Shown one piece after another: positions 51,473 through 61,189 of a DNA stretch of 64,000 bases. The position numbers and the translations under genes were made by a program. How positions within the stretch are numbered: the first letter of the stretch is position 1; every line of letters starts with the position of its first letter. Source of the DNA: Photobacterium sp. TY1-4 (lineage in GTDB: Bacteria > Pseudomonadota > Gammaproteobacteria > Enterobacterales > Vibrionaceae); assembly GCF_025398175.1 (NCBI RefSeq), contig NZ_CP099734.1, forward strand, positions 806,001-870,000, read 5' to 3'. The notes beneath the pieces are model-generated. The model did not search any database. It saw nothing but the letters and a program-made list of their open reading frames with translations, and was not told where the DNA came from.

Positions 51473-52171
51473 TCAGGCCTTCGCTTGCTGTTGTTTGGTA
51501 ACCAGTGCGGCCATGATCTCAGTTTGATTGTTGAGGTAATCTTCAAGGCCGGCGCGGCGCAAATCGCACGACGGACAGTCACCGCAGCCGTCACCAATCA
51601 CGCCGTTATAGCAAGTTAGGGTTTTCTCCCGAACAAAGTCCAGCTTGCCGCATTGATCGGCCAGCGCCCAGGTTTCGGCTTTGTTGAGCCACATCAGCGG
51701 GGTGGCGATGTCGAGCGGGCGATCCATCCCCAGCACCAGCGATTGGTTCAGGGACTTGACGAATTCATCCCGGCAGTCCGGGTAGCCGGAGAAATCCGTT
51801 TCACACACGCCGGTGATCACGGTATCAGCCCCGATCTGGTAGGCATAAATGCCCGCCAGGGTCAGAAACAGAATGTTGCGGCCCGGGACAAAAGAGTTCG
51901 GCAGGCCGTTGTCCTGCAGCTCATGGGAAACGGGAATGTTGTCGCGGGTCAGGGAACTGATCGCCAGCTCATTGAGCAGACCGACATCCATGACTTTATG
52001 GGCGGCGACGCCCAGTTCGCGGCAAATGGATTCGGCCACTTCAATTTCCAGCTTGTGTCGCTGACCATAATCGAAGGTGAGACAGTGGACTTCATCAAAC
52101 TGGGCCATGGCCTGGATCAGGCAGGTGGTGGAGTCCTGGCCGCCACTAAAAACCACTACGGCTTTACGCAT
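51473..52171 (-). CDS. queC: 7-cyano-7-deazaguanine synthase
   Basis: Converts 7-carboxy-7-deazaguanine to preQ0 in queuosine biosynthesis, using ATP and ammonia. 232 residues. PP-loop SGGQDSTT is at the N-terminus, and the zinc site is the four Cys in [14 protein letters not shown] with its upstream partner. Start at the ATG nine bases after AGGAAA; 43 extra upstream codons are rejected. In E. coli queC lies near decR-mdlAB, as here. No other que genes are in the window, and I see no preQ1 riboswitch upstream. Confidence 0.95.
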   Translation of the reverse strand: MRKAVVVFSGGQDSTTCLIQAMAQFDEVHCLTFDYGQRHKLEIEVAESICRELGVAAHKVMDVGLLNELAISSLTRDNIPVSHELQDNGLPNSFVPGRNILFLTLAGIYAYQIGADTVITGVCETDFSGYPDCRDEFVKSLNQSLVLGMDRPLDIATPLMWLNKAETWALADQCGKLDFVREKTLTCYNGVIGDGCGDCPSCDLRRAGLEDYLNNQTEIMAALVTKQQQAKA

Positions 52172-52481
52172 TGTTGTATTTCCTGTGTTGTTGCCGCATA
52201 CCCGCACGGGTATTACCGAAAAACAGTCGGTGGCATAAATCATTGATACCGGCAGCAGGTTCTCCGCCGGCAGGGCAATGCTACCGCAGAGTGATACCAA
52301 TCTGAATCAATATCTGATCATTTTTCATGGCTAAAATTCCCAACTGCTGTGTTGGGGATTTTGTAATTAGAGCCACTAGTTACGGCAATCCCCGCCTTGC
52401 ATTTGGTTATTTTTTCTCATGAAAAAGTAGGCCATCTATTGGTTCACATGGGTATGGCAGGAGAAGAAAGGCTGACAAAAC
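52172..52481. other. Gene-free region upstream of queC
   Basis: No gene seen. It includes the repeat-like element at 52291-52447. Confidence 0.45.
52291..52447. mobile_element. Possible MITE-like element with imperfect terminal inverted repeats
   Basis: Left end GTGATACCAAT and right end ATTGGTTCAC are inverted copies apart from a 2-bp gap. Inside is a 12-bp hairpin (52333-52344 with 52351-52362, one G-U pair). 157 bp, no coding capacity. Confidence 0.3.
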
Positions 52482-52514
52482 AATGCAGGGCCACCGTGAA
52501 CCGGTGGCCCTGCA
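52482..52514 (-). terminator. Terminator of the cysteine lyase gene
   Basis: 13-bp stem TGCAGGGCCACCG/CGGTGGCCCTGCA, loop TGAAC, followed on the minus strand by TTGTTTTG. Confidence 0.85.
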
Positions 52515-52546
52515 GGTCGGTGTGGTCGAGAAGAAACCGGGGATGT

Positions 52547-53611
52547 TTACAAGGTGCCGGTTTGCTCAAAGGCTTCGAGCTGGCTGAGATAAGGCGTGAT
52601 ATCGCCGATGTTCTCGCGCACCCACTGGGCATCAAAATAGGTATCGAGGTAGCGCTCACCGCTGTCGCACAGCAGGGTGACAATCGAGCCGGTTTCGCCG
52701 CGGGCTTTCATTTCACTGGCCAACTGCAATACGCCGTACAGGTTGGTGCCGGTTGACGCCCCGGCTTTACGGCCGAGCAGTTTTTCCAGCCAGTGCACAG
52801 TGGCGATACTGGCAGCATCCGGGATGGTGCGCATGTCATCGACCACATCGGGAATAAAGCTTGGTTCGACCCGTGGTCGGCCAATGCCTTCAATCCGGCT
52901 GCAGGCCGGGCTGATCAGGCTGAGATCCCGCGACTTGTAGTAGTCATGGAACACAGAGTTTTCCGGATCGACCACGCACAAGCTGGTGGCATGCATCTGA
53001 TGGCGGATATAGCGGCCGATGGTGGCAGAGGTGCCGCCGGTGCCCGGGCTCATGACAATCCAGGTTGGGATCGGATGGGCTTCCAGCTTCATCTGCTCGA
53101 AAATGCTGTTGGCAATATTGTTGTTGCCGCGCCAGTCGGTGGCGCGCTCGGCGTAGGTGAACTGATCCATGTAGTGGCCGCCCAGCTCTTTCGCCAGTCG
53201 ACGGGACTCATCATAGATTGCGCTCGGGCTGTCGACGAAGTGGGCCCGGCCGCCGTAGAACTCGATCTGTTCGATTTTTTTGCGCGCCGTTTTGCGCGGC
53301 ACCACGGCAATGAACGGCAGGCCCAGCATCCGGGCAAAGTAGGCTTCAGAAACCGCCGTGCTGCCGGAAGATGACTCAATGATCGGGGTATCTTTACCAA
53401 TCCAGCCGTTACACAGGGCATACAGAAATAGCGAGCGGGCCAGACGGTGCTTGAGGCTGCCGGTCGGGTGGGTGCTTTCATCTTTGAGGTAGATGTCAAT
53501 GCCGTCCAGGCTCGGCAGATCCAGCTTGATCAAATGGGTATCGGCTGAGCGCTGATAATCCGCTTCGATGGTACGGATAGCATGGTTGATCCATTGTTGA
53601 TCATGGCACAT
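52547..53611 (-). CDS. PLP-dependent cysteine synthase-family enzyme, probable L-cysteine desulfhydrase
   Basis: 354-residue fold-type II PLP enzyme. The PLP lysine is in [13 protein letters not shown], the substrate loop is [12 protein letters not shown], and the phosphate-binding loop is [14 protein letters not shown]. It resembles Cds1-type cysteine beta-lyases more than CysK. It is divergent from decR, the known activator of cysteine detoxification in E. coli, so degradation of cysteine to pyruvate, sulfide and ammonia is the likely job. GAAGGT precedes the chosen ATG. Confidence 0.8.
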   Translation of the reverse strand: MCHDQQWINHAIRTIEADYQRSADTHLIKLDLPSLDGIDIYLKDESTHPTGSLKHRLARSLFLYALCNGWIGKDTPIIESSSGSTAVSEAYFARMLGLPFIAVVPRKTARKKIEQIEFYGGRAHFVDSPSAIYDESRRLAKELGGHYMDQFTYAERATDWRGNNNIANSIFEQMKLEAHPIPTWIVMSPGTGGTSATIGRYIRHQMHATSLCVVDPENSVFHDYYKSRDLSLISPACSRIEGIGRPRVEPSFIPDVVDDMRTIPDAASIATVHWLEKLLGRKAGASTGTNLYGVLQLASEMKARGETGSIVTLLCDSGERYLDTYFDAQWVRENIGDITPYLSQLEAFEQTGTL

Positions 53612-53769
53612 GGGGGAGACCTTCTGATTTCGGCTGCGTGAAACGGGCGCCGGATATTCATTATCGATAGGGAACATATTAATCGAATGCACAGAAAAAG
53701 CTTTGCTTAATTTGCTCTGGAATCACTAAAATAGAGAAATATTTTCTACTAATGTTGAGTTTTATAGAA

Positions 53770-54231
53770 ATGTATCATCTGGATCAGACCGACCGGGCAC
53801 TCTTGCGCCGATTGCAGCAGGATGCGACGGTTTCACTGGCGGAGCTGGCCGAAGCCGTGAACCTGACGACCACCCCGTGCTGGAAGCGGCTCAAGCGGCT
53901 GGAAGAGAGCGGGATCCTGCGCCAGCGGGTGGCATTGCTGGATCCGGTGAAATTAGGACTGACCTTTACCGCGTTTGTCCAAATCAAAACCAGCGACCAT
54001 TCCAAAGAGTGGTATCACGCTTTTGCCGACACCGTGGTTGATTTTCCGGAAGTCATGGAGTTTTACCGGATGGCCGGTGAATACGATTACATGATGAAGG
54101 TGCAGGTGGCGGACATGACGGCGTTTGACTTGTTTTACAAAAAACTGGTTAACAGCATTGAAGGGCTGACCAATGTGACCTCGACATTTGCCATGGAATC
54201 CCTGAAATATACAACTGCTTTACCCCTCTAA
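53770..54231 (+). CDS. decR: Lrp/AsnC-family regulator DecR
   Basis: Cysteine-responsive transcription activator, 153 residues (E. coli DecR has 152). The helix-turn-helix contains [20 protein letters not shown] and the RAM effector domain [18 protein letters not shown], both very close to E. coli DecR/YbaO. An ATG six codons upstream (53752) is possible but would exceed the family length. Likely target: the divergent cysteine lyase gene. The next genes are mdlAB, as in E. coli. Confidence 0.9.
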   Translation: MYHLDQTDRALLRRLQQDATVSLAELAEAVNLTTTPCWKRLKRLEESGILRQRVALLDPVKLGLTFTAFVQIKTSDHSKEWYHAFADTVVDFPEVMEFYRMAGEYDYMMKVQVADMTAFDLFYKKLVNSIEGLTNVTSTFAMESLKYTTALPL

Positions 54232-54549
54232 AGTACTGTATAAAAAAGCATATTCATTAGGATTTATAAAATGGTGCCGAGGATTTCTTCGTATTCCCGG
54301 CTTTGGTTCGCTACATCTTTGATTATCTGTCTACTTTTCAGATAATAACCCCATCTGTTCCAATCGGGGAGCAGCGGGGATTGCCCCGTTTCGAATCGGT
54401 TCCGTGACCTTGTCGGCTCGCGCGCCGGTTATCTTCTTGTCAGGATACGGTTTCACACCTTCCGTTTTATCCGCAGAGCATTTGTTGCTCTGACTCACTT
54501 TGATTCATCATAAATTAAATGATGGCATGCCTGTTTCTGTGGAGGGATT
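54232..54549 (+). other. Structured leader region upstream of mdlA
   Basis: No gene seen. Three hairpins follow one another: ATTATCTG/CAGATAAT (54322-54346), a GC-rich CGGGG/CCCCG pair near 54375-54390, and CAGAGCA/TGCTCTG (54474-54492). The ribosome-binding site GGAGGG ends four bases before mdlA. Confidence 0.45.
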
Positions 54550-56292
54550 ATGCAGATTTTCTGGCAGCTGAGATGGTATTTTCGCCAGCAGTGGCGCCGT
54601 TACGGCGGGGCGATTGCTATCTTGGTTCTGGTTTCGTTATTTGAATTGTTGCCGCCGCGGGCAATCGGCTGGATCGTTGATGGCGTGGTCGCCGGGACGA
54701 TGCAATTGCCGCAGATGCTGGCTTGGCTGGCCGGTCTGGCCGGCTTGTGGTTTGGCGTTTATCTGCTGCGCATTATCTGGCGGGTCTGGTTGTTTGGCGC
54801 CGCTGCCGAACTCGGAACGGTGCTGCGCAATCGCCTGTATCGTCACTTTTCATCTCATCCGCCGATTTTCTTTGAGCGTTATAAAACCGGCGATCTGATG
54901 GCGCGCTCGACCAATGATGTCAACGCGGTGGTGATGACAGCCGGGGAAGGCGTGCTCACCGCAGCAGACTCGTTGATCACCGGGATCGCCGTCCTGCTGG
55001 TGATGACTACCACGCTGAGCTGGGAGCTGACACTGCTGGCCCTGTTGCCGATGCCGCTGATGGCGTTGGCGGTCTTCCGGTTTGGCCGCCAGCTTCATAC
55101 CTGTTTTTCCAAATCTCAGGCCGCTTTTTCGGATCTGACCGAAAAGACTCAGGAATCCCTCAATGGCGTGCGGATGATCCGGGCGTTCGGGTTAGAGCAG
55201 CGCCAGCAGGCGGATTTCGCTGCGGTGGTGGATCAGGTCGGAGAGAAAAACCTGGCGGTGGAAAGAGTCGATGCCAAGTTTGATCCGGTGATCCAACTCA
55301 CCATCGGAATGTCGTTTTTCCTCAGCGTGGCCGGGGGCGGTTATATGGTGTCGCAGGGACGGCTGAGCCTGGGGGATCTGACCGCGTTTGTATTGTATCA
55401 GGGCCTGATGGTCTGGCCGATGCTGGCGATGGCCTGGCTGTTTAACATTCTTGAGCGCGGCTCGGCGGCCTGGGAGCGCCTGCAGCATATTTTTGATGAA
55501 TCCCCGGAAATCGTCAGTGGCGAGGTGGCGCTGAAAGCCTCGCGCCAGTCGTTGACCGTTGACATCCAACAGTTCTGCTGGCGCAGCCAGAGCCATCCGG
55601 CGTTGAGTGAGGTTCATTTTACCCTCCGGCCCGGCATGCTGCTCGGCCTTGCCGGGCCGATCGGCAGCGGTAAATCGACCCTGATGTCGCTGCTGCTCCG
55701 TCAGCAGGAGCTGGCACAAGGCCGTATTTGCTACGGCGGCGTCAGTATTATTGAGGCGGATCTGAACCAGTGGCGCAGTCGATTTGCTGTGGTCAGCCAA
55801 AGCCCGTTCCTGTTCTCCCGCTCGGTGGCGGATAACATCGCCCTGGGCAAACCGGATGCGTCGATGGCTGAGATCCGCGAAGCGGCGCGTGCGGCTTGTA
55901 TCGATGAAGATATCAGCCAGTTCCCGGCCGGGTATGACACCCTGGTCGGTGAAAAAGGGATCACACTTTCCGGTGGGCAGAAGCAGCGTATCGCCATTGC
56001 TCGGGCTTTGTTGTTGGGGGCGGAAATTCTGGTGCTGGATGACGCGCTGTCTGCCGTCGACGGCAAAACCGAACACCGGATCCTGACCAACCTGCGCCGG
56101 AAGAAACAACAGACCGTGATTGTGATTGCCCACCGTCTGACCGCGATGGAGCAGGCCGATACCATTCTGGTGCTGCAACATGGCCGGATTGCCGAGCAGG
56201 GCAACCACGCCCAATTGTTGGCCGCCGGCAGTTGGTATGCCGAAATGTATCAATATCAGAAACTCGAACGCGTGATTGAGGGGGCGCAATGA
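54550..56292 (+). CDS. mdlA: Heterodimeric ABC exporter subunit MdlA
   Basis: 580-residue half-transporter: six membrane helices (about 1-310) and a nucleotide-binding domain with Walker A GPIGSGKST, signature LSGGQKQRIAIAR and Walker B LVLDDALSAVDGKTE. The residue after the Walker B aspartate is Asp rather than the catalytic Glu, so this ATP site is probably degenerate, as in heterodimeric exporters. The stop overlaps mdlB by four bases (ATGA). The substrate is unknown. Confidence 0.93.
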   Translation: MQIFWQLRWYFRQQWRRYGGAIAILVLVSLFELLPPRAIGWIVDGVVAGTMQLPQMLAWLAGLAGLWFGVYLLRIIWRVWLFGAAAELGTVLRNRLYRHFSSHPPIFFERYKTGDLMARSTNDVNAVVMTAGEGVLTAADSLITGIAVLLVMTTTLSWELTLLALLPMPLMALAVFRFGRQLHTCFSKSQAAFSDLTEKTQESLNGVRMIRAFGLEQRQQADFAAVVDQVGEKNLAVERVDAKFDPVIQLTIGMSFFLSVAGGGYMVSQGRLSLGDLTAFVLYQGLMVWPMLAMAWLFNILERGSAAWERLQHIFDESPEIVSGEVALKASRQSLTVDIQQFCWRSQSHPALSEVHFTLRPGMLLGLAGPIGSGKSTLMSLLLRQQELAQGRICYGGVSIIEADLNQWRSRFAVVSQSPFLFSRSVADNIALGKPDASMAEIREAARAACIDEDISQFPAGYDTLVGEKGITLSGGQKQRIAIARALLLGAEILVLDDALSAVDGKTEHRILTNLRRKKQQTVIVIAHRLTAMEQADTILVLQHGRIAEQGNHAQLLAAGSWYAEMYQYQKLERVIEGAQ

Positions 56293-58073
56293 CCGATCAT
56301 ACCGTCAATAAAGCCGTGTTGCGGCGGCTGCTCAGCTATGCGCTGCATGACAAGAAAAAACTCGGCTACGCCATTTTGCTGTTGCTGGTTGCTTCTCTGG
56401 CCGATGTCTCCGGCCCCTGGTTGATCCAGCATTTTATCGATCACTACATCGCCAAGGATCAGTACCCGCTGGCGATGGTGGCGGGACTGGCGCTGGCTTA
56501 CGTGACCCTGATGGTGACGGCGGCCTGGTTTCGCTATAAACAATCGTTACAGTTTAACCAGATCGCCATCAGCGTGGTGCAGCGGGTCCGCAAGCAGCTG
56601 TTTGAGCGGATGATTAACCAGCCGCTGTCGGCGTTTGACTATATGCCGACCGGCAAGCTGGTGTCGCGGATCACCAATGACACCGAGTCGATCAAGGACT
56701 TTTATGTGTTTGTGATTGGTTCGGTGTTGAAAAACTTAGTGCTGATCGCCGTGATGCTGGTGGTGATGTGTTTGCTGAGTCCACGATTAGCCGCCGTGGT
56801 CGCCGTTTTGCTGCCGGTGGTTCTGGCGATCATGGTGATTTACCAGCGCAAAAGCGCCGATGCCTACCGGACCATGCGCGATTTGCTGGCCGATATCAAC
56901 GCGTCGATGAGCGAGTCGATTCAGGGCATGAGCCTGATCCAGCTGATGCGCCAGGAAAAGGCGTTCAGCGAGCAGTTTTCCGCGCTGACCCGTCGTCATC
57001 TGGCCTCGCAAATCGGGGTCATGAAGCTGAACGGATTGCTGTTGCGACCCCTGATCGATTTCCTCTCCGGGGTGGCCCTGCTGTCACTGGTGGCTTTGTT
57101 CGGGGTCAGCGGCACAGAGCTGATTGGGGTTGGGGTGCTGTATGCTTTCATCAGTTATTTGGGCCGGGTGACCGAGCCGCTGATCGAGCTGACCCAACAG
57201 CTGTCCTTGTTGCAACAGGCGATGGTCGCCAGTGAGCGGATCTTCGGCTTTATCGATGCCAAGCAGCAAGCTTACGGCGATGATACCCAACCGCTGGTAT
57301 CCGGCCGGCTGGCCTGTCGTGATGTCTCGTTTAGTTATGACGGTCAGCAATCGGTCCTGGATGGGATCGATGTCGAGCTGCCGCATCGCGGCTTTCTGGC
57401 GCTGGTCGGTCACACCGGCAGCGGCAAGAGTACCCTGGCCTCGCTGATGATGGGTTTTTATCCGCTGACGCAGGGAGAGCTGACGCTGGACGGTCGGCCG
57501 CTGTCTTCACTGGCTCAACCGGTATTGCGTGAAGGAATTGCCATGGTGCAGCAGGATCCGCACGTGCTCAGTGACACGGTGCGGGAAAACGTTAGCCTGG
57601 GACGGCCGGTCAGCGATGACGCCATCTGGCAGGCGCTGGATAAAGTCGGACTGGCGGCGCAAATCCGCCTGTATGATGCGGGGCTGGATACCCGGTTGGG
57701 CAGCGGCGAAGCCAATTTATCTGCCGGTCAGAAGCAACTGCTGGCGCTGGCCCGGGTGCTGGTGGCCCGGCCGAAGATCCTGATCCTCGATGAAGCGACG
57801 GCAAATATTGATTCCGGCACCGAGCATCAGATCCAGCAGGCGCTGCAGATTCTGCGTCAGGATATGAGTATCGTGGTGATTGCCCACCGGCTGTCGACCA
57901 TCATCGAGGCCGATGAAATTCTGGTGCTGAGCCGGGGGCAGATCATCGAGCGTGGGAATCACCCGCAGTTGCTGACGCAGCAAGGCCATTATTGGCAGAT
58001 GTACCAGCTGCAACAGGCCGGTGAACACCTACATCAGCTCGAAGAAGCCGCAGGTGTCCCGGAGGTGTCATAA
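56289..58073 (+). CDS. mdlB: Heterodimeric ABC exporter subunit MdlB
   Basis: 594 residues, partner of MdlA: six membrane helices and an NBD with Walker A GHTGSGKST, signature LSAGQKQLLALARVL and Walker B ILILDEATANIDSGTE, including the catalytic Glu absent from MdlA. Translationally coupled to mdlA. E. coli mdlB is followed by glnK-amtB; those are missing here. Confidence 0.93.
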   Translation: MTDHTVNKAVLRRLLSYALHDKKKLGYAILLLLVASLADVSGPWLIQHFIDHYIAKDQYPLAMVAGLALAYVTLMVTAAWFRYKQSLQFNQIAISVVQRVRKQLFERMINQPLSAFDYMPTGKLVSRITNDTESIKDFYVFVIGSVLKNLVLIAVMLVVMCLLSPRLAAVVAVLLPVVLAIMVIYQRKSADAYRTMRDLLADINASMSESIQGMSLIQLMRQEKAFSEQFSALTRRHLASQIGVMKLNGLLLRPLIDFLSGVALLSLVALFGVSGTELIGVGVLYAFISYLGRVTEPLIELTQQLSLLQQAMVASERIFGFIDAKQQAYGDDTQPLVSGRLACRDVSFSYDGQQSVLDGIDVELPHRGFLALVGHTGSGKSTLASLMMGFYPLTQGELTLDGRPLSSLAQPVLREGIAMVQQDPHVLSDTVRENVSLGRPVSDDAIWQALDKVGLAAQIRLYDAGLDTRLGSGEANLSAGQKQLLALARVLVARPKILILDEATANIDSGTEHQIQQALQILRQDMSIVVIAHRLSTIIEADEILVLSRGQIIERGNHPQLLTQQGHYWQMYQLQQAGEHLHQLEEAAGVPEVS

Positions 58074-58136
58074 ACCTGACACTCAGATGACATTCCCGTG
58101 ACGGCTGTCACGTATAACTCCCGCCACAGAACTGAA

Positions 58137-58176
58137 CACTGTACAGCAGCCATGAATTCAGCGCTGCTGTACAGTG
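58137..58176. terminator. Long hairpin between mdlB and tesB
   Basis: 14-bp perfect stem CACTGTACAGCAGC/GCTGCTGTACAGTG with a 12-nt loop between convergent genes. There is no long T-run, so termination is likely but not certain. Confidence 0.55.
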
Positions 58177-58180
58177 ACGA

Positions 58181-59041
58181 CTACTTTCTCTGACGCATCA
58201 GGCCTTCCTGCACGGCCGAGGCAACCAACTCACCTTGCTGGTTATAGATCTCGCCGCGCACCAGGCCACGCGAGCCACTTGCCGACGGACTGTCGATGGC
58301 ATACAGCAGCCATTCGTCCATCCGGAACGGGCGGTGGAACCACATGGAGTGATCGATGGTTGCGACTTTCATGCCCGGGGTCATCATGGTGACGCCATGG
58401 GGATGCAGGGCAGTGACCAGGAATCCCCAGTCAGACGCGTAAGCGAGCACATACTGGTGGATCCGCGGATCATCGGGCATCGCGCCGTTGGCCTTGATCC
58501 ACAGGTATTGCTTGGGCGCTTCGACTTTAGGGGCCAGCGGATTGACGGGGGTAACCGGGCGAACTTCAATCGGACGTTGTCGGCCGAAGGTTTCGACCGC
58601 CTGTTTCGGCAGTTTGTCCGCAATGGCGTGGACCAGCGCTTGTTCCGAGAGCAGCGATTCCGGCGGTGGTACGTCCGGCATGGTGGACTGGTGGTTCAGT
58701 CCGGGCTCTTCAGCCTGATAGGAAGCCGTCAGGTAGAAAATCGGGCGGCCGTACTGAACGGCTTTGACGCGTCGGGTACTGAAGCTTCGGCCGTCGCGCA
58801 GGTTTTCGACATCGTAGATGATCGGCTTTTGCGGATCACCCGGACGCAGGAAGTAACTGTGAAAAGAGTGGACCTGGCGGTGTTCGTCGACGGTTTCTTT
58901 GGCAGCCGACAGGGATTGACCAATCACCTGACCGCCATACACCTGCGGTAGACCCAAATGTTCACTCTGGCCACGGAATAACCCTTGCTCAAGCTGCTCT
59001 AAGTGTAACAGAGTGAGAAGTTCATTCAGTTCTTTGCTCAT
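58181..59041 (-). CDS. tesB: Acyl-CoA thioesterase II
   Basis: Double-hotdog thioesterase that hydrolyses medium/long-chain acyl-CoA. 286 residues, the same as E. coli TesB. Key blocks: [46 protein letters not shown] (catalytic Asp) and VQEGLMR (catalytic Gln). Start at the ATG six bases after GGAG; the longer frame is rejected. Confidence 0.95.
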   Translation of the reverse strand: MSKELNELLTLLHLEQLEQGLFRGQSEHLGLPQVYGGQVIGQSLSAAKETVDEHRQVHSFHSYFLRPGDPQKPIIYDVENLRDGRSFSTRRVKAVQYGRPIFYLTASYQAEEPGLNHQSTMPDVPPPESLLSEQALVHAIADKLPKQAVETFGRQRPIEVRPVTPVNPLAPKVEAPKQYLWIKANGAMPDDPRIHQYVLAYASDWGFLVTALHPHGVTMMTPGMKVATIDHSMWFHRPFRMDEWLLYAIDSPSASGSRGLVRGEIYNQQGELVASAVQEGLMRQRK

Positions 59042-59163
59042 CGGAGCTCCAAGTTCCATGTTATTATTTGTTGATTTTTACGGATTGTTTGACATGAATT
59101 CAAGTCACGACGTTATCTATCTGTAAAATATTCAGTTTGTCTCTAGGTTTAAAGGGGAGAGGA

Positions 59164-59583
59164 ATGAAAAAGCTTTTTACACTGTTCTCAGCGTTAATGG
59201 TGGTATTGGTAATTTCTGCGTGTACGAACTTAATGCAGCAAAACGCAGATATCGGGACAGTGGAAGGCACGTTGGCATATCGTGAAAGAGTGGCCCTGCC
59301 GGCCAATGCACGGATCACCGTGACCTTAGCGGATGTGTCTAAAATGGATGCCCCTGCCGAAGTGATCAGCCAGCAAACGTTCCTGGCCGACGGACAACAA
59401 GTGCCGTTCGCATTCCAGCTCGATTTCATGAAAGATGAAATTAAGCCCAATCATACATACGCAGTCAGTGCCCGCATTGAAGTGGGTGACAAGCTGTACT
59501 TTATTACCGATACCCGCAATGCGGTGCTGACCGACCCTGCGGCGACCACCAAGCTGGATATCCGACTGGTGAAAACGAACTAA
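59164..59583 (+). CDS. ybaY: YbaY family lipoprotein
   Basis: 139 residues, lipobox VISAC (Cys at about residue 20), followed by a YbaY-type beta-sandwich (VEGTLAYRERVALPANARIT, then FQLDFMKDEIKPNHTYAVSA). Function unknown. The position between tesB and ffs/atl is the same as in E. coli. GGGGAGAGGA lies directly before the ATG. Confidence 0.85.
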   Translation: MKKLFTLFSALMVVLVISACTNLMQQNADIGTVEGTLAYRERVALPANARITVTLADVSKMDAPAEVISQQTFLADGQQVPFAFQLDFMKDEIKPNHTYAVSARIEVGDKLYFITDTRNAVLTDPAATTKLDIRLVKTN

Positions 59584-59634
59584 TATTACCTGAGCGCCTG
59601 CACACAGCTTGTGCGGTCGCTGTGACCGCGGTTG

Positions 59635-59940
59635 TTACAGCCCGTCCCAGCGATAGCGTCTCAGCGGCAGTTTCCCCGCCTCCGACACCTCAATCCCCTC
59701 GGCCAGCAGCCTTTGTCGCTGGCGATGTAAGTCCTCCCCTTGTTGGGAAATCATTCCTGCAGCATTGACCACCCGGTGCCAGGGCAGCGTTGAGCCTTCC
59801 GGCAGCGTCGCCAGTAAACGCCCGACCTGGCGGTGATAGCCGGGGTAGCCGGCAAACTTGGCGATGTCACCATAAGTCGACACTTTTCCTGGGGGAATTT
59901 GGTGAACCTGGCTATAGATTTGGCCTGCAAAATCGTCCAT
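59635..59940 (-). CDS. atl: Alkyltransferase-like protein Atl (YbaZ-like)
   Basis: 101-residue MGMT-like DNA-binding protein. The active-site Cys of O6-alkylguanine transferases (PCHR) is replaced by Trp (PWHR, residues 53-56), the defining feature of Atl. It cannot transfer alkyl groups but recognises O6-alkylguanine and directs lesions to nucleotide excision repair. Start at MDDFAGQIYSQVHQIP, which fits the short Vibrio Atl; upstream codons rejected. Confidence 0.92.
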   Translation of the reverse strand: MDDFAGQIYSQVHQIPPGKVSTYGDIAKFAGYPGYHRQVGRLLATLPEGSTLPWHRVVNAAGMISQQGEDLHRQRQRLLAEGIEVSEAGKLPLRRYRWDGL

Positions 59941-60032
59941 ATTTAAACCTGAACCAAACAAACATTCCGATAGTGGCATAAATTCTGCAATTTTCCTACG
60001 TGCGCTATCGGTCAACGCATGGAGGAGCATCG

Positions 60033-60767
60033 ATGTTGTATGCCGCGTTGCTTGTTGTGGTCAGTATTGCACTGACTGTATTGGGGGTCAGTGCGTTAGG
60101 GCATAGCCATGGAGAGCTGCCCGCGTTAGCACTGGCTATTCCCGCTTTATGGCTGCTCCCGCAAGGGGGGATCTACGCCTGGTTACTGTTGGTGGCGCTC
60201 GGCGCATACGGGATGGTGTTACCGGAGCAGCCGCTGGCGCTGTCAATCAGCCTGTTTATGATGATGCCGGTGTTTGCAGTCAGCTTCTCGCCCAAAGGCG
60301 GCTGGCAGCTGGCGGCTTTACTGATCTCGATTGTGCTGGCGATGGATGTCGGCCTGATGGCCTTGCAAGGGGAAGGCAAACTCGCCGGTTCGGCGTCCTA
60401 TACCGTGATTCAAATTCTGGCGGTGGCTTTAATGTGGTATGTGGGCCGTTGCTGGCGTCCGGTGCATGGCAACACCTGGTGGCCGCTGTTTCTGGTGGTG
60501 CCATTGTGGGTCGGCGGGATGGAGCATGCGGCGCTGGTCGCCCTGTGCATCACCGGCCTGATTGCCGCCTTGCAGGAGATGATGAAGAGCAAGCTTCATG
60601 ACTGGGTGCCGCGATTGGCCTGGATCCTGCCGGCTGTCGGCTTTGCCACCCTGGTGCTGGTGCCTTATTTCGACGTGCCGAATCCGATCCTGGTGGCTTG
60701 GCTGCTGGTGCTAGGGGGGGCCTTGCTGGGTGAGTTCTTGTTGCAAGAGAGCGAAGAAGAAATCTAA
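60033..60767 (+). CDS. Multi-pass membrane protein of unknown function
   Basis: 244 residues, about seven to eight hydrophobic helices, acidic C-terminal tail (QESEEEI). I do not recognise the family. GGAGGAG sits before the chosen ATG. Single gene between atl and ffs. Confidence 0.65.
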   Translation: MLYAALLVVVSIALTVLGVSALGHSHGELPALALAIPALWLLPQGGIYAWLLLVALGAYGMVLPEQPLALSISLFMMMPVFAVSFSPKGGWQLAALLISIVLAMDVGLMALQGEGKLAGSASYTVIQILAVALMWYVGRCWRPVHGNTWWPLFLVVPLWVGGMEHAALVALCITGLIAALQEMMKSKLHDWVPRLAWILPAVGFATLVLVPYFDVPNPILVAWLLVLGGALLGEFLLQESEEEI

Positions 60768-60949
60768 TTGCCTGATTTTTCAGGTGAGCTGTTGTAATCC
60801 ATCACTAAATTGTCATTTTTGGGTAATAAAACAGCAGTCAGTCGAAAAAGGCTGGCTGCTCCCTTGCATTGTATTCCACGTTCACGGATAATCGCTCTCG
60901 TTCTCGCAGCAAAGCATCCTCGCTTCTGCTCTAGAGACAAAGAATCTAT

Positions 60950-61065
60950 GGAGGCCCCCATTGGTCCTCCCGCAACACTAACTTGTGAACCCGGTCAGGC
61001 CCGGAAGGGAGCAGCCGCAGCGAGCGATGTGTGTGCCGGGATGTGGCTGGTGGGGGCTTCCACCC
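60950..61065 (+). ncRNA. ffs: Signal recognition particle 4.5S RNA
   Basis: 116-nt hairpin RNA of the small bacterial SRP type. Ends GGAGGCCCCCA/TGGGGGCTTCC pair; the conserved Ffh-binding core reads CAGGCCCGGAAGGGAGCAGCC with a GGAA tetraloop and the matching GTGTGCCGGGATGTGGCTGG arm. It aligns closely to E. coli 4.5S RNA. It serves here as the attachment site of a Tn7-like element, whose end begins about 10 bp downstream. Confidence 0.95.
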
Positions 61066-61075
61066 ATCTGGCGTT

Positions 61076-61147
61076 TGTGTAGTTTGCACCATAAGCCTGC
61101 ATAATTCCCCTAAAAGCGTACATAATTGGCACCATAAGTCTGCATAA
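61076..61147. mobile_element. End of a Tn7-like transposon (TnsB-binding repeats)
   Basis: The end begins with TGT (61076 or 61078). Repeat GCACCATAAGCCTGCATAA (61086-61104) recurs with one change at 61129-61147. A degenerate third copy, AAAAGCGTACATAA, lies between (61112-61125). Spacing of 21-22 bp is typical of TnsB sites. Confidence 0.7.
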
Positions 61148-61189
61148 GCTATTTTTGTTGTAGTTTAACAACAAATCGGGTGAGGGCTT

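Noticed and set aside
52172..52290. preQ1 riboswitch upstream of queC
   Set aside because: I could not find the conserved short stem and A-rich tail of preQ1 aptamers.
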